In this document: in pieces, positions 46,206-57,500 of the stretch
How the letters are laid out: each line of letters starts with the position of its first letter
Position numbering within the stretch: position 1 is the stretch's first letter
NCBI GenBank assembly: GCA_949825045.1
Contig: OX463818.1
Span: 35,294,906 to 35,358,905, forward strand
Length of the DNA: 64,000 nt
Direction: 5' to 3'
DNA from: Argyresthia goedartella
Lineage: Eukaryota > Arthropoda > Insecta > Lepidoptera > Argyresthiidae
Position numbers and translations under genes: made by a program
The notes under the pieces: generated by a model
Seen by the model: the letters and a program-made list of their open reading frames with translations, nothing else
What the model was told of the DNA's origin: nothing
The model's database searches: none

Positions 46206-46600
46206 TAGTTCAGAATGATATCCCTAACAATAACAAGCCTCTGAAATGTGACCACACATTTCTGTTCCACCCTGTATAGAAAGCGATCACGCTATTTGCT
46301 TGAATTAACAGAGAACTGAGAACCGATGCCATTCTGCGTCTAACGCCTCGGACATAATAAACCACAATTTATTACAAGTCTTTTCTGGAAAGGACCCATT
46401 CAAATGGCTGCCTACGTAGGGTAAAGTATCATGTTACCAGACCATATTTAAGAGCAGTGTCTACCCGCGTAGTTTATATAAAATATAAATAATAAAGGTA
46501 ACTATCTTTACCGACGCGTACAGGGTACAGGGTACCCACGCGTTAGAATAAACTGTATGGTGCCAGACATAACCTAAAAATACTAGACTTTTGAGAGTTT

Positions 46601-46616
46601 CCCCCCCCCCCCCCCC
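46601..46616. repeat. Poly-C tract (C16)
   Basis: Uninterrupted run of C; length is error-prone in assemblies. Confidence 0.9.
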
Positions 46617-46732
46617 TCGGCAAGGATTCGAAATTACGATGCCAGTAAACCTCAGTCCGACACATTTACGTCTGATGTTTTACCAACAACACCCAGAATA
46701 GCAATTGCGATTAAATACACCCTTTACGACCG

Positions 46733-46864
46733 CGCAAAGTTTCTTTGTGTGACCTCTCTTTCTCGCAGAGCATAAGGTGGGGTGAGAGAGAGAGATCACA
46801 GCTCTGAGAGAGCTGTGATCTCTCTCTCTCACCAATCCAAAGAATCCAAAGAAACTTTCCGCGA
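46733..46864. mobile_element. Foldback element family F, copy 2, with a perfect palindrome
   Basis: Outer inverted ends 'gcgcaaagtttctttg' and 'caaagaaactttccgcg'. Inside, 46781-46805 and 46809-46833 form a perfect 25-bp stem (ggtgagagagagagatcaca plus gctct) with a 3-nt loop. The left part aligns with the reverse complement of 23685-23792; the right arm is an added inverted copy. Confidence 0.85.
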
Positions 46865-46925
46865 TTTGTATCTAGCTATGGCAGAAACAGGGCAAGTACA
46901 GCGATACAACTGTGCCATTGGAATA

Positions 46926-47187
46926 ATACCTTATAATAATAATAATACCTTGGACACTATTTACACACATTGATCTAGCCCCAAACTAGCATTCCCTGTA
47001 TCTTGGGTACTAGACAACGATACACATACTTATATAGATGAACATTATACTTAGATAGATAAACAACCATGACTAGGGTAAAAACATCCATTTTCATCAA
47101 AAAAATATTTGTCCCCACCGGGACTCGAACCCGGGACCCTTGGCTTCGTAGGCAGGGTCACTGCCGACTCGGCCATTCGGCTCGTCG
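46926..47187 (-). mobile_element. tRNA-derived SINE, family B, full length
   Basis: - strand: cgacgagccgaatggccgag, B-box GGGTTCGAGTCCCGG, body with 'ccctagtcatggttgtttat', tail (ATT)n at 46930-46945. Confidence 0.9.
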
Positions 47188-47287
47188 CTGTGTATTGTAT
47201 GTGTACCTCGCTGAATGAAACACCCGAGAGAGCCGTGATGATGTCACTAATACAGGTGCACAGAAACTGTAACCGTGTTTCACAATA

Positions 47288-47545
47288 AACCGGTCAAGTA
47301 CGAATTGGCCCCGCGCATCAAGGGTTCCGTTTCATCTTAGCAAGATTAACCACTATGTTCTTTTTAAACACGAAAAAAAAGGCAAAATAATCATTCGATT
47401 ATATAGGATACTTACATCTCTATTTAAAAAAAATATATACAATCTTTGAAAAATTATCTTTACCTACAGATACAGCCAACTAACAGACAGTCGGACTAAC
47501 GGAAAGACAGCGAAAACTTAGCAATAGGGTCCCGGGTACGCAACG
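47288..47545 (-). mobile_element. GGGTTCCGTACC-family fragments
   Basis: Both ends of the family ('accggtcaagtacgaattgg' at 47290; 'aatagggtcccgggtacgca' at 47522) are present with a decayed middle. Confidence 0.6.
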
Positions 47546-47559
47546 CTAAATATCGAGTA

Positions 47560-48210
47560 TTAATTGCCGCGGTCCGGAATGTCCTATAAATTAGTCGCGG
47601 GGTGGTCACCTCGCCGCGCGTGCGCCGCGGGGTTCCGCCTACGACAAGACTAAAAAATATACACTCGAGTATTTGTTTTAAATTTTTATCTCCGAGGCCT
47701 CCCGACATTTTATTATTTCAAGTTTTAGCTCACATCTTCCTTGCTCGGGATTATTTTATTGTTTTATGTTAATAAAGCCAGTAATTGGCGCTTCGGATTA
47801 AAAGCCGATACTGTGCAAAAGACTTGAGAATAATTTAATGTTTCAGGTTTGATTTTCATTAATAGTCAAAAGTTAATACATTCGAACATTTCGCAAATTC
47901 CTCTAAAAAAAATATTAAAACCAGCTACCGTATAAATAACAACAATTACAAAATATCACTCCTTTCTCAAAACAATCGTAAACCATCCTCGAAACGAGGC
48001 CCTAATACCGCACGTGCGCGATAAATATTAATAAAAGGAAGGGGGCGGACAGGGCGCGGGGGTACATTCAATAAAATACAAACAAACGTACGAAACGTAG
48101 AATTATCGTTAAGAGGCAGGCGAAAACGGGGCGGGGAGCTGACGCGGCGCTGAGACCTCACAGCGACTGGGAGACAGGGCCGGGAACAGCGCCGAGGTGC
48201 AGTCGGAAGG
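47560..48210. other. GC-rich patches in non-coding DNA
   Basis: CpG-rich patches at 47560-47650 and 48030-48200 with no recognised protein. Confidence 0.35.
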
Positions 48211-48284
48211 TTCCGTAGGAAATGAAAAATAAGTCTATTCATCCCAGAGTAGAAACAAACAAACAAAGCGTCACGACTTTTCCA

Positions 48285-48480
48285 ATAAGTGCTGGCAGAG
48301 GCACAATTGTGGCCAAGGCTTACCAGTTGTTCGATACTCCATTAGGCGTGACAGGGGACTAGCCCATCGCTGCACAGCGACGACGGGGAAATATGCTGTG
48401 ACCAGGCTCGAGGTTAGGTCGTGAGGTTCCATAGTCACAAGCACGTCATGCTGAATAGGTTAGTGGAGGATAACAAAGGC
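48285..48480. repeat. Interspersed repeat, related to about 940-1030 and 52800-52930
   Basis: Shared phrases 'ctggcagaggcacaattgt', 'gtgacaggg(g/a)', 'tagcccatc'. Family unnamed. Confidence 0.55.
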
Positions 48481-48504
48481 GAGTTAGAAAGGAGAACAAT
48501 TTAA

Positions 48505-48735
48505 ATGTCCACCAAAAATAACTTTTTCTTACCAAAATGGGTAAATTATCACCAAAACTTGCAGAAAATATCAGGGCAAAATACTGCGTAACGGGGGTAA
48601 AGGGGGTGAGCGAAGCGAAGCCTCCTTTATCCTATTTGTCAGGTTGAACATGTTATAACAACAAAAAATACTTAGAACATAAACTTAAGTTCACAAAACA
48701 TAAAAATAAATTTGGTGATCATTTACCCATTCTGG
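48505..48735 (+). mobile_element. Hairpin-bearing MITE-like element, most complete copy
   Basis: Short inverted ends 'gtccaccaaaaat'/'atttggtgatcat'. Middle with gtaaagggggtgagcgaagc and the pairing cctcctttatcc. No coding capacity. Confidence 0.7.
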
Positions 48736-50483
48736 CAGTCATTTCGAATTTATTGGTAGTATATAGGTGCGTTTTTGGTTATCCTTTAAACACAAGCCGT
48801 TAGAAAGCGTGCTTAGCACTCACTAATCTCGAACTTTAACATTCTAAAAATAATTTGCATTGTTCATAGGTCCGGTGCATTCCGTTTCAACTAGACAGCT
48901 TTCACTTTAAAAAAACAGTTGGCAGTCTAAAGCTAGGCCAGGTGAGTTTTACTTTTGACAACCACGGTACCCTAAAGAGTTTTAAACATAGGTTAGGCTT
49001 CGCAGACGACTTGGTGTTGTAGCTATCGAGTTTTACCGTAAAAATAACATTCAAGTCAGTTTTTATGTTCAGGTTTAAAGCAGTTTTTAAACGGAAAACA
49101 GCAACGAAATGACGGTAGCAGTTAATTAATAAAGCCTATTGTTAATTTAAATCACAAACCAAATGTGATTTAAAATTTACAGGAAAAAATGCGTCGCTTT
49201 TGCTGTGGTTTGGAGGTGAATACCCTGTAAAACTGTACATCAGTAATACTGATTTGCACAGCAAATATACTTATTTTCACAGCAAATATCAGGGCAAAAT
49301 ACTGCGGTAGCTTAGGTGAAGGGTAAAGGGGGTGAGCGGTGATTCAAAATACAACACAACCTTTATGCTATTCAGATTAGGTTCAAAACAAGACCATCAC
49401 CATGGCAACCACTTTCATTCAAATAGGTCTTAATCACAGACTTGAATTATATCGATGGTCTTAATGGGCTTTATCCACTATAGGTGAGAGGCCGAGGAAG
49501 ATTTGTAACGGTTTTGAGTTCTCGGAAACGGCTCTAAAGTTTTCGATGAAATGGCTTTTGGGGGCGAAAAATCGATCTAACTAGGTCTCACAACTAGAAA
49601 AACGCCTTTTTTCGAGTTTTCATACTCATGTTTTTTCAGCACTATGTGATCAGTAATTTCATTTTATGACAAGGAAAATAAGGAAGAAACTCTAATGACC
49701 AAAAAGAGGTTCGGTACGAGTTGTCGCGAGACGTAATTTCACTTTATTTCAATAGGAAAGGTAAAATGACAATCAAAAATACCATAAAATCATTCCCGTG
49801 AGATTCCCGCGCTACACAACATCACGTGACAGTATTTAGTGCGTCGTCGGAGGGAGAAGCCTAACCAAAAAGTTTCGTTTAAATGACTTCGAATCCAAAT
49901 ACAACCTCCTTGCTTGAACAAGCAGGCACGTAATTTTTTTGGTCACATGGCACAGGTATTCAATCATTCAGCCTACACACAGGTATAGCGGTTTATCAGC
50001 CTATGATGAGTGATGTCGAATCTGATGATTTGTTATCAGTGCGACCATCTGCACCAACCCACCTCCGAGCAGAACTCAGTCCCCAGATATTGTAACTAAT
50101 ACCAGCACTTGTTTTAAGACTGTTATGGTAATTTTGTAGTAACTCCCCTAACCAACGAATCCAAAGTGACCTCGTAACACAAAGTTTTACACACATTATC
50201 ACTCGTTAGAAGAAGAACGTCACCTGACTGCTGGCATGGCAGCATGATCAGCAGCGCATTAGTACAAAAGTCATCCTACGCCAAGTAGGAAAATCAATGA
50301 AGGTCACAATAATTTGGTCAATCAGTGCGGTTTTTGCTTTTGCTCGCGATCTATTTTATCACAAAACAATAAACCATTCTATTAAGTTAGGCAGAGCCGC
50401 TGACACTGGCCTATGTACACGAAATTGCAATATAGAAACTTTTTTTTTAAGTATTGCGATCAGTAACATCGAAATCATGAAGT
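48736..50483. other. Non-coding with scraps of repeats
   Basis: A truncated hairpin-MITE lies at 49275-49338, cut inside its hairpin. A phrase at 48989-49018 translates LGFADDLVL, possibly a fragment of a reverse transcriptase, but is too short to claim. Confidence 0.45.
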
Positions 50484-50876
50484 AAAAACCGGCCAAGTGC
50501 GAGTCTAACTCCGTACCACCGTACAATGGTAGGAATGGTGTGGAGTGAATAGTTTGGATTTTACATAGCAAAATGTTGTTTAGAAAGTTATTGGTGCGGC
50601 TACTTTCACACTCCATGTACTCGTAACCGGGTGCATTAATAACTTTGTATGTGCTATTGAAAGGATTGTTGTATGGGAGCCCCCTTAAATATTTATTTTA
50701 TTCTGTTTTTTAGTATTTTTTGTTTTAGCGGCAACAGAAATACATCATCTGTGAAAATGTCATTTGTCTAACTATCACGGTTCATGAGATATAACCTGGT
50801 GACAGACGGACGGACAACGCAGGCTCAGAAATAGGGTCCCGTTTGGCACCCTTCGGGTACGAAACCCTAAAAATTA
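50484..50876 (-). mobile_element. GGGTTCCGTACC-family MITE, complete copy
   Basis: On the - strand it runs from agggtttcgtacccgaaggg, gtccgtccgtctgtcacc, 'gccgctaaaacaaaaaatac', 'gggggctcccatacaaca' to 'gcacttggccggttttta'. Subterminal agggttccgtacc motifs face each other in better-preserved copies. About 393 bp. This copy is the reference for the split and minisatellite-bearing copies. Confidence 0.85.
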
Positions 50877-51420
50877 CGGAATTAAGTCATGAAGTCAAAA
50901 AAGTAGGACTTATATAGGTAAAAGAATGTAAATTATCCAAAATTTTATCACCGACAAATCTCCCAAACGAATATATTACTTTACCCAACAAGGTTTTGAT
51001 TGCCCATCGTAAAGCCTTCTTCTACTGCAGTGAGGGCTCTTACGGTGAATGATTGCCTATTAACTACCAATTTTAGATAACCAGGCTTGTAGAAAACTAA
51101 AGAGGTCACGCGGGAAAGAGCGCTAATGTTTTATCGGCTAGTTCTTTGATAGCATTCTGAGGTGACTTCTGAATATATGCTGCCGTATGTAGGCGCAATT
51201 GAGATATAAAATGATTTTTTATTTTGTCATAAGTATGGTAACGGAGGACATGAACTTAGAACTAATCAGAATCAAGAATAAGATTAGTCCTCAAAAGATT
51301 TTAATTCCATCTGACATTGTATTAGGGAACTATAAAAGCAAATAAGCGCTGTAGCGATTATAAAACGGCGAACTCCAGAACAAATTGTTTTCCCATAAAA
51401 GGTAAAGTATTCCTTAAACA
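50877..51420. other. Non-coding, nothing recognised
   Basis: No feature seen. Confidence 0.45.
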
Positions 51421-52062
51421 GGATTGGTTAATCGATTAATCGATACATATATTGTGATAGGTTAAAGTAGAGCCCAATTCCAGTAAATTTAACTCTATAA
51501 ATAAATACCTTATCCGAAAATTTATGGGATTCGAGTAATTTAGATTTTTATCTTCTTTTTATGTTTTCCAAAATTTGTCATAAATGTATTACCTATTTAA
51601 GAAAAATCTAAATTACTTTGGGTAACTCTTTGACTGTCGTTTATTAGCTAATACATCAATAATTCTGTGAAATAGCTTAAAGTTAATGAATCACTCTTAG
51701 TTTTGAGGCAGTAAGCCCATCAACTCACGAGATGAGAAATCTTAAACAGATTTTAAATTTTATAACAGCTGATAAAACAATGATGTTTTTCAATAAACTT
51801 TATACGCTAGGAATTCTCAGATACATATTTTATTTTTGACAAAGTCATTGATGTATTAGCTAATCAACGACAGTCGAAGAAATACCCAAAATAATTTAGT
51901 TTTTTCGTAATTAATCATTGTTTGAAATATTTAGAAAAAAAAAACCTAAAATCTCGAAAACCATCAATTTTCGGATAGGATATGATGGGGTTCGATTTAC
52001 TAGAAATGGGCTCTACTTTAACCCCTCACAATATATCTACATATGTATCGATTAACCAATCA
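51421..52062. mobile_element. Long foldback element (642 bp)
   Basis: The left arm (51421-about 51662) pairs with the reverse complement of the right arm (about 51847-52062): outer ends ggattggttaatcgat/atcgattaaccaatca, then 'gttaaagtagagccca', 'tatccgaaaat', 'gactgtcgtt(t/g)attagct' and 'taatacatcaat'. Arms of about 220-240 bp with mismatches and small indels, spacer about 185 bp. No ORF. Confidence 0.85.
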
Positions 52063-52313
52063 CCTGTAGATATAAGTTTTTTGTACAACGGGCAAAGCAA
52101 AGCAGATATGTAAATATTTTTTCAGTCTGTTTTGTATTGATCCAAAAGACCTTGCGCTTAGTTACATACATATAATACGGCAACAAATATATTATTTTCC
52201 ATACGTTTTGAATACCAAATTCACAAATGAAGTGCTCCCATGTAGATTCACAGAATCATTTGGTTGGGGACCAAACTTTAAGGTTAGGTTTGTTAGTTCA
52301 ACTTCAAAGGTTT

Positions 52314-52545
52314 AATACGACCTCTGTGGCGCAGCGGTTGTGCCCCTGCCTACCATTCGAGAGGTACCGGGTTCGATCCCCGGCTGGGGCTAAATAAAAA
52401 TACAATCCCCAGGGCTTGGATGTTTATATGTGTGTGACGTCGCTGTTTCTGGTTCCCACGACACAGGGTATCCTAGTGTGGGGCCAGAAGCAATGTATGT
52501 GCCTGTATGTAAATGTTTATTATTATTATTATTATTACTAATACA
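52314..52545 (+). mobile_element. tRNA-derived SINE, family A, best-preserved copy
   Basis: Head acgacctctgtggcgcagcg, B-box GGGTTCGATCCCC, full body ('ggtatcctagtgtggggcca'), and tail (TTA)n at 52519-52537. Confidence 0.92.
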
Positions 52546-54240
52546 ACCTGGAGCCGAAGCGAAGCAGAGCGGAGCGAGGCGACCCCATGTGGTTAAGTAT
52601 GAAATAAGGTGAACAATTTTGATGAACATTTAGTAAATTTGATGAACATTCAGTAAATTTGAGGAACATTAGAAAATTTGGGATGAAAATTTATTTATTA
52701 GGATGTAACTTTTTAGTCAATTCGATAAACAGTTAAACTTAAGCCATAACATACTACCTATACCTATAAATACAGTGTCACGTATTTTCCCACGTTAAGC
52801 CAGATACTCCATTTCGGGTGAAAGGGGGGCTAGCCCATCTCCTTAGCTCCGGAGACGCGTAGTTGTTGTGAAAAACAAAGTTTTGTGCCAACAGTCAGTG
52901 ACCATGAATGGAAGAGCTAGGTCATTGTTGTAATCACTCAGTCGTTGTATATCAAACACTAGAATACATTGAGGTGTCTAGACTATCGGTGACGTCATCA
53001 GACCAGGCTACATTGCAGAATTGAATGCCAATTCCTTTTTTTTTGCGCAGGAGGAAGGATTTGTAACATCCACCATATGTTGGTGAAGGATCTTCTCCTC
53101 TACATAACAGCTGATTCGGGATCTAGGACACAGGCTCTGCCTAGTTTACATTGTATCACAAGCTCTAACTAGGAAACCATCCAATGCAAGTAACACTTTG
53201 TTTGTGTGTTGACAATATTTTTTTGTGACCATAAATATTTATTATTATTATTATAAGTTTATGAATTTTCCATTTCACTCTTGTTTTAAAGAGGTTTTTT
53301 CTGACCTACGGGCTTACGCCAAGTGTTTCTAAAGAAGGGTCATGACTCATGGCCCTTCCCCCTGAATTTTCTAACAATTCTACAAGTATTCAGTTATTAT
53401 TCTATCAACCTAAAGACATAGGGTATTACCACAAAAAAATAAACGTTATACTTGTTTAGGCACAAAAACGTATGGGATTTGACGTTTGTTTTGAGGTTAA
53501 ATGGTGTTTAATATAGTTTGTTGTAACGCGGATAAAGTTGAAGCAAAATGTACAAAATGGCTCCAGTAACCTATTTCTAGATTTTCTTACATAGTTGGCG
53601 ATGTAAGTTGTTTTTAAACAAGGGTTGAACAGTAGTTTATTTTTTGTGGTAAGGCTCAATGAGTTTATTGGAGTTGTCTCTGCATTCGGCCATAGGTTTA
53701 TGGTACCTACCAAGATGTTGTCAGTAAGATGACTTCCTCACTATCCAAATGTCTCAGTACAACCACCATCGCTATGAAAGCTGCCTGCAAGACTCTCTGA
53801 ATAATTCATTCGGCCATATTGTGACATTGCGCGGGGATTTGTCCGCCATTGCGCGGCGGATCGCAATTGTATGTTTATTGACTTTACACTAACTCTCTGT
53901 ACAGTCTGCTATATGTATGGGGTATGCGTCTTTGTATGCTCTTAACATTTGATTCATGTAACATTTCGCACTGTGAGAATGAAAATTACCTAACTTAAAT
54001 AAAACAGGTCAAGTGCGATTAGGACGTCGGACTCGCAAGAAGGGTCCCATACCATTGCACATGGAAATACGTAAAACGACAGTATTTTGAACGAGTATAC
54101 CTTTTTAATTATAATAAAATAATAAACACTAGGTAGGATATATTAAAGGCTGTAAATCGAAACATTGAAAAAGAGTTTTGAGTACGTAGTACGTAACTAT
54201 GTGCTCGAAACTCTTTGCTCATTGAAACCGAAAGTGGAAA
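52546..54240. other. Non-coding with repeat scraps
   Basis: 52800-52930 resembles the repeat at 48285. 53455-53660 shares phrases with 33840-33930. 54003-54065 is a GGGTTCCGTACC-family scrap ('aggtcaagtgcgattagg'). Confidence 0.5.
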
Positions 54241-54407
54241 GAAATAGAGTAACTTATCTACTCACAGACTTGAATAGTAGGGACAGGGCACGGAGCGCTT
54301 GAAAGTGTCGCTACAAAAACAGTACAAAATCGGGAAAATTGGACTGTTTGCAATCAGTCGCGCTTGGACGGTGACAGCCGATTGACATATCGGCAGCAAA
54401 AACAAAA

Positions 54408-54484
54408 ATGGTGACCTGCGACGTAAAAAGGTGTAAATCATACCCAAATCGCAAAATACAAAAACAGGGAGTGTCGTATCACAA
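54408..54484 (+). CDS. Possible first exon of a THAP-domain protein
   Basis: ATG at 54408 opens MVTCDVKRCKSYPN followed by RKIQKQGVSYH, then a donor-like aa|GTAAAT at 54485. A Cys-x4-Cys near the N-terminus, a basic stretch and GVSYH resemble the start of the C2CH THAP zinc finger (CxxxxC ... GVSFHxFP). THAP domains occur in transposase-derived DNA-binding proteins and P-element-like transposons. No second exon was found before the retrotransposon at 54833, so this is a fragment, a repeat-borne exon or chance. The surrounding inverted motif gtcgctacaaa/tttgtagcgac (54306 and 54589) favours a mobile element. Confidence 0.35.
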
Positions 54485-54662
54485 GTAAATATTATATTTT
54501 CAATTACTATTGGCTTTAAATTGATTATCTGTAAAATATTGTTCTCGAAAAAATCCTCAAACGAAAATCAACCATTCGACTGACGTAACTTTGTAGCGAC
54601 GCGCGACGCACAGTGAAACTGCCCGCTTCCTATATTTGAAAAACGATCCGATTTGGTTATTT

Positions 54663-54746
54663 TTCTATTCGTAATGTCAAGATTACTATTCGTAATGTCA
54701 TTAGATTACTATTCGTAATGTCATTTGGTTACCCCCCCCCCCCCCC
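54663..54746. repeat. Short tandem repeat and C15 tract
   Basis: Three copies of tattcgtaatgtca with 10-12-bp spacers (54667-54725), then a C15 run (54732-54746). Confidence 0.85.
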
Positions 54747-54839
54747 TAACTAATTCATAACTTTTTCTGTGATTAGGTAGTTTATTACTTATAAATCAAA
54801 ATCAAGATCTTAAATTCCAAGTCACGCTACTAATGTGTA

Positions 54840-56105
54840 TCTGTGAGCTTACATCCTCTTTCATAATGCAAGTAGATGTCGCTTACTTCGACTTTAGAAA
54901 GGCCTTTGATACAGTGGACAACGACGTCCTTCTGGAGAAGTTAAGTGGGGTCGGCTTTACCCCCCAACTTATGCGGCTTTTTGTGAGCTATCTTAAGCAC
55001 AGAAGACAGTATGTGGAATACGCGGGTTCTACATCAGAGCCGTATTTCACATTTTCTGGCGTTAGTCAGGGCAGTAACTTGGGGCCTTTAGAATTTATTA
55101 TTATGATTAATGACCTTCCGAAGGTCATTAAGGACGCTGTCTGTCTCTTGTTTGCGGATGACCTCAAGTTATTCCTGGAAGTAAGGGACATCTCGGATTG
55201 CGAAAAGCTGCAGAGGGATATAGATCGTGTGGTTGAGTGGAGCAAACACAACAAACTGTTCTTCAATGTTGGGAAGTGCGCGCTGATGTCTTACACCCGC
55301 GTACGCGAGCCTTTCCACCATAAGTACTCGGTAGATGGGGCAGAAATGACGCGGGTAAGAGAGGTCAAAGATCTTGGAGTGCGTATGGCCACTGATTTAT
55401 CGTTTTGTAATCACATTGTAGATGTCACTAAGCAAGCATTTAAAAAGCTCGGATTTGTAATGAGACAATCAAGAGAGTTTAGGAGCATTGAAACTATAAG
55501 TGCAAACTAGAAAGTAGTGCGATTATCTGGCACCCACATGAAGCGAAATATAGTGTCATGGTGGAGAAAGTGCAAAACCGATTTGTTAGGTACTTATATC
55601 TGAAGCTGTACGGAGTCTATCCTTTCTTCCCGCTTATGTATCCAACCCTGTTCGTGTTGGGCATGGTTGGTTACAATGAGCTGGGGGTGAGGAGGGGCCT
55701 CGCACTTTCTTCTTATGTATTTAAGGTTTTCCGAGGAATGCTCGAAAACCCTCTGGTGTTGGCGAGGTTGGGACTGTATGTGCCGAACAACTACCTCCGA
55801 GCAAGGAACCATAAGTTGTTCTACATCCCGCTGGCGAGGACGGGGATGCTGCGGGAGGCACCTGTGATGAGGGCTCTCGCTCTCTTTAATGATATAACAG
55901 AGAGAACCGAGGTGGACCTGTTCCAATGTTCTTTGACGGGATTTGCAAGGGTCGCCACTTATTGTCTGTGTTATAGATAGGATTTATTTATAGCTTTTTT
56001 GTCCTTATATTTACTGTCTGTTTGTGTCGATTTGGTTTTTACTGTGATGTCACAAGCATGTATGTTTATAAATAAATAAAAAAAATAAATAAAAAAAAAA
56101 ATAAT
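54840..56105 (+). pseudogene. Non-LTR retrotransposon, 5'-truncated, RT domain plus C-terminus and tail
   Basis: The first frame (54833-55510) carries the RT palm: VAYFDFRKAFDTVDNDVLL (motif A), FSGVSQGSNLGPLEF (motif B, with S for the usual P in GVPQG) and LLFADDLKLF (catalytic FADD, residues 107-110), then NVGKCALMSY. A short frameshift/deletion near 55495-55515 disrupts the frame. It resumes as LESSAIIWHPHEAKYSVMVE and QNRFVRYLYLKLYGVYPF to the stop at 55978-55980. A 3' UTR of about 90 bp ends in AATAAATAAA repeats (56070-56100), the retrotransposition tail. 5' ORF1 and endonuclease are missing, as in most such insertions. The Jockey/CR1-like group is likely; the exact clade is not resolved. 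Confidence 0.9.
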
Positions 56106-56717
56106 TTAACGGCAAAGACAAAAATTAATATGCCTATTTAATTATGTTTCAACTTTTTATTAATTAAACATGAGCTAATTGCGTGAGACCTCGCCCCTTT
56201 AAAAAAAATTTTAGCTAGATATATTTTATTTCTACTCCTAATCACCGATTAAAAGTCACCGGGTATTTGAGAGTTATCCGTAGATCAACTTTCCTAATAT
56301 TGTGTCTATACACCACAAATCGGAACGTGACCGACCGTGACGCCGTTACAATTTTTCGTACTGTCTTGGTTCCGACGAATTCCGACAGGGGCGCTATTTT
56401 TCTTAGCCTCAAAATGGTAAGAAATTTAGTATTGGAAGGCCTATCCTTAGTATTTATATCGATGTATCTACTACTTATTTACTAGAAATAAAACAAATAA
56501 GATAAAAATACTCAGTATTATTTATTATAATTAGAATGAGCAGTTATTAATCTTATAATGACATATATTATACATAAACATATAACAACTAAGCACAAAA
56601 CTCAATACCCGCAATTAATTATATTTTGCGATAATATCGGGAGAGTCCATTTTCACCGATAAACAAAATAAAACAAAATAGCTAAGAAAATGGTCATGCA
56701 AATAATCTCTAGTACTT
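56106..56717. other. AT-rich non-coding stretch
   Basis: Nothing recognised. Confidence 0.45.
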
Positions 56718-56850
56718 GACGACCCGAATGGCCGAGTCGGCAGTGACCCTGCCTACGAAGCTAAAGATCCCGGGTTCGAGTCCCGGTGGGGGCAATTGTT
56801 TGATGAGAACGGATGTTTGTACCCTAGTCATGGTTGTTTATCTATCTAAA
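56718..56850 (+). mobile_element. tRNA-derived SINE, family B, 3'-truncated
   Basis: tgacgacccgaatggccgag head, B-box GGGTTCGAGTCCCGG, 'ccctagtcatggttgttta', then lost. Confidence 0.85.
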
Positions 56851-56954
56851 TCTATACTTTCAATTCTTAAAACCCATAATTTAAAATTTAAAAAAATAAG
56901 CCATAATTTTAAAAACTATACACACGCTTTCCTTATTACAAAAACCCAATGTTT

Positions 56955-57500
56955 CTGTATCATATAATGGCATCACAATAGAATATACAGATAAGGCGAA
57001 ACTGTCATGGTCTCCACATGTAGGCGAAGTTGGCAGACGGGTCTTGGCTCTTTAGTCTCTCTTCCCTCAGGCGTCTGCAGTACTTCTTGCCGCGGCAGAC
57101 CAAAATCACCCTAGCTCACTCCCTTCTCCTGCCGCTACTCGACTACGCGAACGCAGATCTCCTGAACAAACTCGAACGACTTCAGAATCTCGGGATTCGG
57201 TTAATCTTCGGTCTGCGCAAATTCGACCATGTTCCTCAAATCCGCAAATAGTTGGGGTGGCTTCCGATTCGTCGTCGCCGAGACTCCCATATTCTTTCTT
57301 ATCGTTTTAATATATTGAAAAATCCACTCTACCCCAGCTACCTTCGAGACCGCTTTGAGTATCTCTTTTCAGGAGATCGCCACCGGATATCTCACACGGA
57401 CTCACTCTTAGCCACTCCAGCCTCTCATGAGCACTCCTTGTAGCAGGCGGTCCGACTGTGGAACACACTTCCTTGCGCTATAAGAGACTTCCTCCCACTC
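56955..57500 (+). pseudogene. Non-LTR retrotransposon C-terminal remnant that seeds the 83-bp satellite
   Basis: Reads AKLSWSPHVGEVGRRV, then after a frameshift SSLRRLQYFLPRQTKITLAH, SLLLPLLDYANADL, NKLERLQNLGIRLIFGLRKF, WLPIRRRRDSHILSYRFNIL, YPSYLRDRFEYLF, then HEHSL, a stop, QAVRLWNTLPCAIRDF. This order is the region C-terminal to the RT of Jockey/CR1-type elements, which end in a 'xAVRLWNSLPxxIR' block. The RT palm is missing and several stops or frameshifts are present. The last block is the one multiplied in the adjacent array. Confidence 0.85.

Noticed and set aside
48989..49018. Reverse-transcriptase FADD box (LGFADDLVL)
   Set aside because: Only nine residues with no neighbouring RT motifs; may be chance or a tiny remnant.
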